Assembly (NCBI GenBank): GCA_022013205.1
Contig: JAKLQT010000023.1
Span: 1-5,716, forward strand
DNA length: 5,716 bases
From: Candidatus Omnitrophota bacterium
GTDB taxonomy: Bacteria > Omnitrophota > Gorgyraeia > B26-G9
Direction: 5' to 3'
A program made the position numbers and the translations under genes. Every line of letters begins with the position of its first letter. Within the stretch, counting starts at the first letter, position 1. Shown here piece after piece: positions 1-5,716 of the stretch. Below the pieces are notes generated by a model. The model worked only from the letters and a program-made list of their open reading frames with translations, was not told the origin of the DNA and ran no database searches.

Positions 1-41
1 CTTTATCCCCTGTTGAGGGCTCTGTGGTAACGGGAAAATAA
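1..41 (+). other. Leader, possible 3' end of an upstream gene
   Basis: Two short reading frames enter from the left edge and stop before the first complete gene. One ends at the TAA at 28-30 and reads LYPLLRALW. The other ends at the TAA at 39-41 and reads LSPVEGSVVTGK. Either could be the C-terminus of an upstream gene; with so few codons I cannot tell which, or whether neither is real. If the second is real, only 7 bases separate its stop from the next start, which would fit an operon. I see no convincing promoter or terminator here. Confidence 0.3.
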
Positions 42-48
42 AATTAAA

Positions 49-1740
49 ATGAATATTAAACCTAAGTTAAAAACAATTACTTTTAAAGATAGTGGAGAAA
101 TAGATAAAAGCGACGCGCTAATTTTGACCATTGTTTTCTTGATGTTTCTTTGCGTGATATATTTTAACCCGCGATTGCTTTCTCTTTTAGTAGGAGAAGA
201 ACCTTTTTTCGCGAAAATATCAGTAATAATATTTGTTATTTCCTTGGATATGATGTGGCTTTATGGAATTTATCATTGCGCGCATATAGTATTTTCCTAT
301 TTTTTTAAAACTAAAATTTTTCCTAAAAAATTAAATCCTGATTTTTCTCCAGCGGTCGCGGTACTTTATATGACCAGAAATGATTTTAGCGAGCAAGCGT
401 GTATTACCTGCATTAATCAGGATTATAAAAACTATCAGGTTTATATTTGTGATGATAGTGATGATCAAACAGCGCAAAAGAAAATTGACGCGTTTGTAAA
501 GAATAATAAAATAAATGTTCAAATATTACGGCGCAGGTCTAATCGAGGATATAAGGCCGGGAATATTAATGATGCTTTAAAAAGCATTGATGAAAAATAT
601 CAGTATGTTGCTGTCGCTGACGCGGATAGCATATTCCCTGAATATTTTCTAAAAAAAATAATGCCGTATTTTACCGCCAGTTCAAAGATAGCCTTTGTCC
701 AAGCAATGCAAAAATCTCTAAAAAATCAAAAAGGTTATCTTGGCAAGACGATGCTCTCTATGGTCGATATTCACTGGCAGCATTATATGACCTTGAAGAA
801 TCAGTATGGATTTGTTATGTGGTATGGGCATGGAGCAGTATTAAAGCGTTCAATAATTGAAGAAATAGGCGGAATTCCTGAAGTTGTAACAGAAGACTTA
901 TCATTCTCTTCAAAAGTGCGCGGATTAGGATATTATGGGGTTGTTGCCGGTGATGTGGAAAGCGTGGAGGAGTTTCCGGAGACTTTAGAAAAATTTCGCA
1001 GGCGAAACAGAAAATGGGTAAGAGGTACATATGAGTACCTAAGAAGACTTTATCCTCAGATATTATTCAGCAAAAAAATTCCCTGGTTTGAAAAAGCGGA
1101 TATTTTTATATCCGCGTTTGCCCTATTGCAGGCGATCCCGTTTTTAATGCTTGTATTTACGGCAAGTTTTATAATGCCGTTTTATTACGCGAAATATCAA
1201 ATAAACGGGCCGTTGTTTTTAGTGCCTCCGTTATTTTATGATGACTGGCTCCAGGTGATTCTTAAGACACGATATAACGTATTTTGGCTGTTGGATTTTT
1301 ATATTATTATGCTGATTGTTATTTTCTTTCCGTTAATTCCGGCGGTTATTGATATGTGGAGTAATAAGAGAAAAATGCTGCGGTATATCGCGGCTTCTTC
1401 ATTTTTGCATTTATCAATTCTTTTAGATTCCGCGAAGGAAGTCATTATGTTTATTGTAACCGGCAAAACATATTTTCCGGTTACTAATAACCAGTTTAGC
1501 AGGCAGGAGAATAAAGTATGGCTTGCTGTTGAATTTATGACAGGAATATATTTAATGATATTCGCAGTTTGGACATATAATCTTTGGCTGGTTGCCTTAG
1601 GAATGGCATTTGTGCTTACTCCGCTATTGATAGCTTGGGGGGAAAGAAGGCTGATACAGATTTTAGTTACTATACCTTTTACCGTTACAGCAGTAATTAT
1701 GATTTGTATCGGAGTAACAATAATTCAAAACATACGTTAA
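49..1740 (+). CDS. Processive family 2 glycosyltransferase, cellulose synthase/CslA-like membrane protein
   Basis: This probably polymerises a beta-linked polysaccharide from a nucleotide sugar at the inner membrane and extrudes it. Two hydrophobic segments (about residues 24-45 and 56-86) precede a cytosolic GT-A domain (about 100-345). That domain has DDSDD at 135-139, NRGYKAGNIN at 165-174, the metal-binding DAD at 191-193, the catalytic-base motif TED at 281-283, and R-N-R-K-W at 319-323 in place of Q/RxxRW. About six further membrane segments fill residues 350-560, giving roughly eight as in BcsA. F-P-V-T at 476-479 matches the BcsA gating-loop FxVT. The protein ends just after the last membrane segment, so it lacks the C-terminal PilZ (c-di-GMP) domain of BcsA. 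The start at 49 is chosen because the next Met lies inside the first membrane segment; its ribosome site is weak (GGGA at 32-35). The repeat-protein gene follows after 32 bases. The family is clear; the sugar and linkage cannot be read from sequence. Confidence 0.93.
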   Translation: MNIKPKLKTITFKDSGEIDKSDALILTIVFLMFLCVIYFNPRLLSLLVGEEPFFAKISVIIFVISLDMMWLYGIYHCAHIVFSYFFKTKIFPKKLNPDFSPAVAVLYMTRNDFSEQACITCINQDYKNYQVYICDDSDDQTAQKKIDAFVKNNKINVQILRRRSNRGYKAGNINDALKSIDEKYQYVAVADADSIFPEYFLKKIMPYFTASSKIAFVQAMQKSLKNQKGYLGKTMLSMVDIHWQHYMTLKNQYGFVMWYGHGAVLKRSIIEEIGGIPEVVTEDLSFSSKVRGLGYYGVVAGDVESVEEFPETLEKFRRRNRKWVRGTYEYLRRLYPQILFSKKIPWFEKADIFISAFALLQAIPFLMLVFTASFIMPFYYAKYQINGPLFLVPPLFYDDWLQVILKTRYNVFWLLDFYIIMLIVIFFPLIPAVIDMWSNKRKMLRYIAASSFLHLSILLDSAKEVIMFIVTGKTYFPVTNNQFSRQENKVWLAVEFMTGIYLMIFAVWTYNLWLVALGMAFVLTPLLIAWGERRLIQILVTIPFTVTAVIMICIGVTIIQNIR

Positions 1741-1760
1741 CTTTTTATAACAATTAGTTG

Positions 1761-1767
1761 AAAGGAG
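1761..1767 (+). promoter_or_regulatory. Ribosome binding site that sets the start of the repeat-protein gene
   Basis: AAAGGAG lies five bases before the ATG at 1773. The frame is also open from a TTG at 1758, but that start would place the Shine-Dalgarno sequence inside the coding region and has no such site of its own. The start is therefore taken as 1773. Confidence 0.85.
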
Positions 1768-1772
1768 AAGCA

Positions 1773-3014
1773 ATGTTTAAGATACGAAAGGAATTTTTAG
1801 TTAAGGCATTGTTACTGCCTATTTTGGGAACAGCTTTTCTTGTTCTAGGTTTTGAACACGGATATTCTGCCAAAGGATACCGCTATTTAAAATTAAGAAA
1901 ATATGATGAAGCTATCAAATCCTTCAGCATGGCTAATGACAAAAAAGGCTTAGGCTATCTTTATCTTAAACGCAGGATGTATCCGCAGGCAGAAGCGCAA
2001 TTTAACTCTATTAGCAATGATAAAGGATTGGGAATAGTTGCTCTCAGAAGAAGAGAGTTTAAAAAAGCAATGAAATATTTTAAAAGAGCCGATGATCATG
2101 CTGAAATAGGGCTTACTTTATGTTCAAAGCATAAATTTAAAGAAGCATTAGACGAGCTGAAAAAAGACAATAATTTTACCGTAGCCGCGCACGCGTATAT
2201 GGGCATGGGGCAGTACCGCAAAGCAATAAAACTTTTTGAAAGAGCTCATGATTATTCAGGTGTTGGATTAGCTTATTTAGGAAAGAAAAATATTAATAAA
2301 GCAAAACAATATTTTGAAAAAACTAAAGATTATTCCGGGCTGGGGCTAGCCGCGTTACAGGAAGGTAAATTTAAGAAAGCGAGGCAATATTTTAGTGAAG
2401 AAAATGACATTGATGGATTGGGATTACTCGCTTTAAATATGGGGCAGTACAATCTGGCTTTAAAATTTTTCAAAGAAGCTAATGATGATAGCGCTATAGG
2501 AAAAGTTTATTTTAAAAAAGGTAATTACGCGAAAGCAGCTGAATATTTCAAAGAAGCTAATGATTATGATTCATTAGGGGATATGTATTTTTCCTTAAGA
2601 GCGTTTGATAAGGCGCATAATTATTTTCTTAAAGTTGGCAATAAGGTTAAGGCCCTGCAGTGCCTAAGAGAGAAGAAGGACGATAAAAAAGCTATAGATT
2701 TCGCTCTTTCGGCTATAAGAGATGGGGAGATGGTGCCGGAATTAACTCTTCAGCTGGGTGAAATTTACAGGAAGAGCGGTAATTTTAAAGAGGCGGAAAA
2801 GCAGTTTAGAGAAGTAATGAGCATGGAGGAGATGCGCGAAGAAGGGCTTTTTTATCTGGCGAGATTACAGGCGGACAAAGGAGATTATCAAGAAGCGCTA
2901 AGCACTTATAACTTATTGTTATCCGGATACCCGCGGACGAAATTTAAGGTTGAGGTTCAGACGGCGTTGAAAAGCATTAAGACATTAACCGGGCTTTTGA
3001 GCAAAAAAAGATAA
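1773..3014 (+). CDS. Exported TPR-like solenoid protein with 26-residue repeats
   Basis: This is a 413-residue alpha-solenoid, probably a protein-protein scaffold; no enzyme motif is visible. The N-terminus has a basic start (MFKIRKE) and a hydrophobic stretch at about 8-27, so it is a signal peptide or membrane anchor; Y-S-A at 31-33 is only a weak cleavage site. Residues 33-292 form ten consecutive units of exactly 26 residues, and 293-318 look like a decayed eleventh. Each unit has a short first helix (GLGxxxLxxG), then a turn and a second helix (xYxKAxxYFxxAxD). Two ordinary 34-residue TPRs follow at 322-355 and 356-389, and the protein ends in a basic tail (LLSKKR). It lies 32 bases after the glycosyltransferase gene with no terminator between. 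Synthase-dependent exopolysaccharide systems often contain TPR proteins (BcsC, PgaA, AlgK), so a periplasmic scaffold role is reasonable. Unlike BcsC and PgaA, it has no room for an outer-membrane beta-barrel. The repeat class is sure; the partner is inferred. Confidence 0.88.
   Translation: MFKIRKEFLVKALLLPILGTAFLVLGFEHGYSAKGYRYLKLRKYDEAIKSFSMANDKKGLGYLYLKRRMYPQAEAQFNSISNDKGLGIVALRRREFKKAMKYFKRADDHAEIGLTLCSKHKFKEALDELKKDNNFTVAAHAYMGMGQYRKAIKLFERAHDYSGVGLAYLGKKNINKAKQYFEKTKDYSGLGLAALQEGKFKKARQYFSEENDIDGLGLLALNMGQYNLALKFFKEANDDSAIGKVYFKKGNYAKAAEYFKEANDYDSLGDMYFSLRAFDKAHNYFLKVGNKVKALQCLREKKDDKKAIDFALSAIRDGEMVPELTLQLGEIYRKSGNFKEAEKQFREVMSMEEMREEGLFYLARLQADKGDYQEALSTYNLLLSGYPRTKFKVEVQTALKSIKTLTGLLSKKR
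1869..2648 (+). repeat. Ten tandem 78-base coding repeats (26-residue TPR-like units)
   Basis: Units begin at residues 33, 59, 85, 111, 137, 163, 189, 215, 241 and 267 of the 413-residue protein, with no insertion or deletion between them. Conserved positions are Gly at unit position 3, aromatic or Leu at 6-7, an aromatic near 12, Ala at 15, Phe or Leu near 19, and an N/D-D pair close to the end. Most units have diverged at DNA level. The 8th and 9th still share an exact 19-base stretch at 2468-2486 and 2546-2564, which encodes FKEAND. Confidence 0.88.
2736..2939 (+). repeat. Two canonical 34-residue TPR motifs
   Basis: Residues 322-355 and 356-389 of the solenoid protein are back-to-back 34-residue units. 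They carry the usual TPR pattern: LGEIYRKSGNFKEAEKQF in the first and LARLQADKGDYQEALSTY in the second, with Gly-aromatic and Ala at the expected places. They differ in length and phase from the 26-residue units before them, so the protein joins two kinds of solenoid repeat. Confidence 0.85.
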
Positions 3015-3034
3015 ACAGTCTTTTAAGAGTGAAT

Positions 3035-3042
3035 GGAAGGGA
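3035..3042 (+). promoter_or_regulatory. Ribosome binding site for the YD-repeat gene
   Basis: The purine run GGAAGGGA ends eight bases before the ATG at 3051. An in-frame ATG at 3033 would add MEGKCD, but this site would then fall inside the coding region. It would also put acidic residues ahead of the basic KRQK that starts a normal signal peptide. The start at 3051 is therefore preferred. Confidence 0.7.
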
Positions 3043-3050
3043 AATGTGAT

Positions 3051-5716
3051 ATGAAGAGACAAAAACTTTTGATTGTTTTTATTTTGTTGTTTTCGTTTAT
3101 TCTTTTTAGCGCCGAGTTTATATGGGACGGAGAGGCTTACGCGGATCAGACGCCGCCGGACGGGCCAGATGATCATGGGATAGGCCCGGACGGCAGACCA
3201 ATCAAACATAATGACTGCGATGAAGATGATGACGACGATGATGACCCTGTATCTGTTACCGGAGGAAAGATATTTATTCCTGAGGTTGATCTTGAACATA
3301 GCGGGAACGGAAAAAAGACAGGTATAACATATCTTAATTTTAAAAGGTCTTTTTCTTCTCAATCAAACTTGTCCGGGAGCATGGGCCGGGGGTGGGTAAC
3401 AAATGCTGAAATGCGTCTTGAAGAAACAGAAATAGGAGCGACGATAATTTCCGGATCAGGCAGAGTGGTTAATTTTATTAAGGACGGTGATGTTTACATC
3501 CGGCCTGAATGCGGGACTAGCGGCCTGGCTAAAGACGGCAGTATCTTTACATGGCACTTGAGATATGGTTCAAAATATGTTTTTGAGTTCTCGGGACTGC
3601 CGGCCGAACCCGGGACATATCACATTAAATATATCGAAGACCGTTATGGCAGTAGAATAGAGTTTGAATACGAATTATTCCAGGATGATCTGCTGGGGGG
3701 ACAGGTTAAAAAACCGGTAAGAATAATAGAGCCGGCCACAGGCAGGTATATACAAATTAACTGGCAGGAATATTTTAACGGGCAGGAAAATATTTACCTG
3801 ATTGAATCGGTTGAGGACAGCTCAGGCAGAAAGGTTAGTTATGAATATGACCTTGAGTTTAATTTTTATAAAGGGTATCAGGCAAGCCTTAGAAAGGTAA
3901 CCGACCCTGAAGGGAACAGCCAGTATTATGATTTTATTTTTGAAGAAACTCCTGAGAGCCTGGTCTTAAAAAGTTTTAATGTTACTGATAAACGCGGGAA
4001 TACCACTGTGTACAATTTTAATAAACCTTTTGAATCCGCTGCTCATTTTCCGGACTGGAACTGGAATTTAAGAGTTGAATCTGTTGTTGACCCTGAAGGC
4101 GGTATTATGCGCTTTAGTACGGATGAGACTCTGGGCATGACAACGTATATTGATAAAATGGGCAATACAACAGTTTATGAATATTCAAGGATGCTTTTGG
4201 ACAGGACAGTATACGCTGACGGTAAGAGCAAACAGTATTTTTATGACGCTTTTCGTACTGTAATTAAAACAATTGATGAGAATGATAATGAATGGAACTA
4301 TGTGTATGATGATTTAAACCGTTTGCGCAAAGAAATAGACCCTCTGGGTAATTTGACCGAATGGGTAATATCCGCGGAAAAACAATACTACTCGAAATGG
4401 TCGGCTAAGATTGATAAAAACGGCAATACCTGGACAAGAGATATAGAAAACGGCACGGTTATGAGCGAGACGGATCCTCTGGGGAATAAGGTGAGTTATA
4501 CGTATGACCAATTTGGTAATATGCTTTCAAAAACAGACGCTCGCGAGGCGGGCAGTTTTTTTAGTTATGATGAGTTTGGTAATATGGCCTCTAAAACAGA
4601 CGCCGAGGGCAATACCTGGGAGTATAGTTATGATACTGTCGGAAACCTCATTAGCGAGAGAGATCCGTTAGGAGATATTATTTCCTATCAATATAATAAG
4701 CTGGGCATGATGCTCTCAAAGACTTTTTCAGGCGGAGATACAGAGGAGTTCAATTATGACGCGAACGGAAATATGATCTCCTATAAAGACCCTAATAATA
4801 ATATTACAACATATGAGTATGACGCCATGAACCGCAGAACCGCGGTGCATTTACCTGAGGATATAGATATCAGCTATGATTATGATGCTATGGGCAATCT
4901 TATTGCTGAATATAAACCGAACGGGACGTGGAAGTATGAATATGACACAAGAAACCGCAGGGTTAAAACCATAGGCCCATTAGGCAATGAAACTATTTTC
5001 GCCTATAGCGGAACTCCTGAATGCGGCGGCTGCGGGACGGCAGAAAACATATCAAGCGTTACCGACGCCTTAGGCAATATAACAAGATATGAATATGATC
5101 CTGTGGGCAGAAAGATATTAGAGACAGACGCGAATAATAAGTCTACAGAATATGAATACGACGCGAACGGGAATATGATCAGGGAAATCGATAAACTAAA
5201 CCATGAGACAGTTTACACCTATGACGCGGCTAACAGGCTAATAGCGGTATCTAATCACCTGGCAGAAAAAATAGAAATAAGTTATGACGAGAACGGGAAT
5301 AAAACACAGGTAAAAGACCCTGAGGGCAATGCGACTTTTTATCAATATGACAAAAACAACAGGCTTATTAATATAACAGATGCCTTAGGAACCCAGGCCG
5401 TATTTACCTATGACGCGCTGGGAAACCGTGTTTCAATAAACGACGGCAATTCAAATATAACCCGGTTTGAATATGACGCGAAAAACAGATTAATAAAAAC
5501 CCTTGATTCCATGGGTGTTATTGAGCTTTATGAATATGATAATAACGCAAATATGATTAAAAAGACAAATTCCCGCGCTCAGGAGACAAACTTTAATTAT
5601 GACGGCTTGAACCGGCTTACGCGAAAAACGCTTCCCGGGAATGAGATCATCGCGTATACCTATGATGAAAAAGGTAATCTTCAGCAGATAAGCGATCTTA
5701 TCGGGCTAAGGACATA
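3051..5716 (+). CDS. Secreted Rhs/YD-repeat protein, 3' end beyond the window
   Basis: The frame is open for 888 codons to the right edge with no stop. Residues 1-31 look like a signal peptide: KRQK, a hydrophobic core at 6-20, and a likely cut after A-Y-A (29-31). A linker rich in P, G and D follows, with an Asp tract at 55-65. Residues about 68-260 resemble the N-terminal domain of Rhs proteins (DUF6531), including FKRSFSS at 97-103 and the G-R-G-W motif at 112-115. From about residue 280, and regularly from 357, the protein consists of YD repeats, typically YxYDxxGNxxxxTDPxGN. In known Rhs, WapA and teneurin proteins such repeats form a hollow beta-shell that encloses a C-terminal effector or serves in adhesion. 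The Rhs core end and any toxin domain are not in the window, so toxin, adhesin and wall-associated roles remain open. The gene lies 36 bases after the solenoid gene, with no terminator between, and begins with a GC-richer patch than its neighbours. Confidence 0.93.
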   Translation, partial: MKRQKLLIVFILLFSFILFSAEFIWDGEAYADQTPPDGPDDHGIGPDGRPIKHNDCDEDDDDDDDPVSVTGGKIFIPEVDLEHSGNGKKTGITYLNFKRSFSSQSNLSGSMGRGWVTNAEMRLEETEIGATIISGSGRVVNFIKDGDVYIRPECGTSGLAKDGSIFTWHLRYGSKYVFEFSGLPAEPGTYHIKYIEDRYGSRIEFEYELFQDDLLGGQVKKPVRIIEPATGRYIQINWQEYFNGQENIYLIESVEDSSGRKVSYEYDLEFNFYKGYQASLRKVTDPEGNSQYYDFIFEETPESLVLKSFNVTDKRGNTTVYNFNKPFESAAHFPDWNWNLRVESVVDPEGGIMRFSTDETLGMTTYIDKMGNTTVYEYSRMLLDRTVYADGKSKQYFYDAFRTVIKTIDENDNEWNYVYDDLNRLRKEIDPLGNLTEWVISAEKQYYSKWSAKIDKNGNTWTRDIENGTVMSETDPLGNKVSYTYDQFGNMLSKTDAREAGSFFSYDEFGNMASKTDAEGNTWEYSYDTVGNLISERDPLGDIISYQYNKLGMMLSKTFSGGDTEEFNYDANGNMISYKDPNNNITTYEYDAMNRRTAVHLPEDIDISYDYDAMGNLIAEYKPNGTWKYEYDTRNRRVKTIGPLGNETIFAYSGTPECGGCGTAENISSVTDALGNITRYEYDPVGRKILETDANNKSTEYEYDANGNMIREIDKLNHETVYTYDAANRLIAVSNHLAEKIEISYDENGNKTQVKDPEGNATFYQYDKNNRLINITDALGTQAVFTYDALGNRVSINDGNSNITRFEYDAKNRLIKTLDSMGVIELYEYDNNANMIKKTNSRAQETNFNYDGLNRLTRKTLPGNEIIAYTYDEKGNLQQISDLIGLRT
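3213..3245 (+). other. Asp-rich tract behind the signal peptide
   Basis: Residues 55-65 of the YD-repeat protein read DCDEDDDDDDD, using mixed GAT and GAC codons. The tract sits between the signal peptide and the folded N-terminal domain, in a linker that also holds GPDGRP. It may be a flexible spacer or bind divalent cations; nothing in the sequence decides between these. Confidence 0.8.
4119..5716 (+). repeat. YD-repeat array with a 63-base (21-residue) period
   Basis: About 24 units can be counted from residue 357 to the window edge. The YD aspartate, or the residue in its place, lies at 486, 507, 528, 549, 570 and 591, then near 612 and 632. After an interruption it resumes at 683, 704, 725, 746, 767, 788, 809, 830, 851 and 872, exactly 21 residues apart. 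The earlier units (358-464) are less regular. DNA similarity is patchy. TTTGGTAATATG occurs at 4512 and again 63 bases later, and ACGCGAACGGRAATATGATC occurs at about 4759 and 5161. Confidence 0.9.
5007..5096 (+). other. Nine-residue insertion with a CxxC pair in the YD array
   Basis: The expected YD position at residue 653 reads Y-S-G, and the next YD comes 30 rather than 21 residues later. The added stretch contains PECGGCGT, with Cys 658 and Cys 661. Only two other cysteines, 56 and 154, occur in the 888 visible residues. In an exported protein this pair could form a tight disulfide or hold a metal. Similar Cys-Gly stretches occur in some other YD-repeat proteins as far as I recall, so it may be a family feature. 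Confidence 0.75.

Noticed and set aside
13..41. Possible promoter: TTGAGG, 17 bases, AAATAA
   Set aside because: The -10 match is poor and would place the transcript start almost at the ATG. In AT-rich DNA such matches are expected by chance.
331..522. Minus-strand reading frame of 63 codons
   Set aside because: It lies wholly inside the glycosyltransferase gene, over the conserved DDSDD region, and has no recognisable domain.
815..1030. Minus-strand reading frame of 71 codons
   Set aside because: It is antisense to the TED and RxxKW region of the glycosyltransferase and shows no family features.
1869..2648. CRISPR array or non-coding tandem repeat
   Set aside because: The 78-base period is fully explained by in-frame protein repeats, and the DNA units are diverged with no spacer-repeat structure.
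3161..3188. Inverted repeat CGGGCC / GGCCCG with a 16-base loop
   Set aside because: The stem is only six pairs, lies inside coding sequence and has no T-run after it, so it is not a supported terminator. It is explained by repeated G-P-D-G codons.
2985..3362. Minus-strand reading frame of 125 codons
   Set aside because: It overlaps the end of the solenoid gene and the start of the YD-repeat gene, both well supported. Its translation is low-complexity and basic with no recognisable domain.
4314..4511. Minus-strand reading frame of 65 codons
   Set aside because: It is antisense to YD repeats, whose periodic codons keep the opposite strand open by chance.

Overview
The window carries three genes in a row on the + strand, with no tRNA, rRNA, CRISPR array or insertion sequence. 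The DNA is AT-rich with patches of higher GC, and alanine is often encoded by GCG. All three genes read with the standard bacterial code. The proteins suggest a Gram-negative, probably uncultured bacterium that exports polysaccharide and surface proteins. The mix of multi-spanning GT2 enzyme, solenoid-repeat protein and YD-repeat protein would suit a candidate phylum such as Omnitrophota, but that placement is only an impression.

Layout. Bases 1-48 are a short leader, perhaps with the last codons of an upstream gene. Bases 49-1740 encode a complete 563-residue membrane glycosyltransferase of family GT2, of the processive cellulose synthase/CslA type. It has the DD, DxD and TED motifs, an altered QxxRW motif (R-N-R-K-W) and a gating-loop-like F-P-V-T, but no C-terminal PilZ domain. 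After 32 bases comes a 413-residue exported or membrane-anchored repeat protein (1773-3014). It holds ten gapless 26-residue TPR-like units, an eleventh weak one, and two canonical 34-residue TPRs. After another 36 bases comes an Rhs/YD-repeat protein (3051 to the window end, 888 residues visible, 3' end missing). It has a signal peptide, an Asp-rich linker, a DUF6531-like N-terminal domain and a long run of 21-residue YD repeats.

How they may work together. The spacing, shared strand and lack of visible terminators suggest one transcription unit. The first two genes resemble the core of a synthase-dependent exopolysaccharide system: the GT2 enzyme would polymerise and extrude a beta-linked glycan, and the solenoid protein would serve as a periplasmic scaffold. 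The YD-repeat protein could be a surface protein delivered or anchored with that glycan, or an unrelated neighbour. The link between the genes is inference from order alone.

The most unusual feature is the exact 26-residue solenoid in the second gene. Next are the alternating two-unit pattern and the cysteine-bearing insertion in the YD-repeat array.
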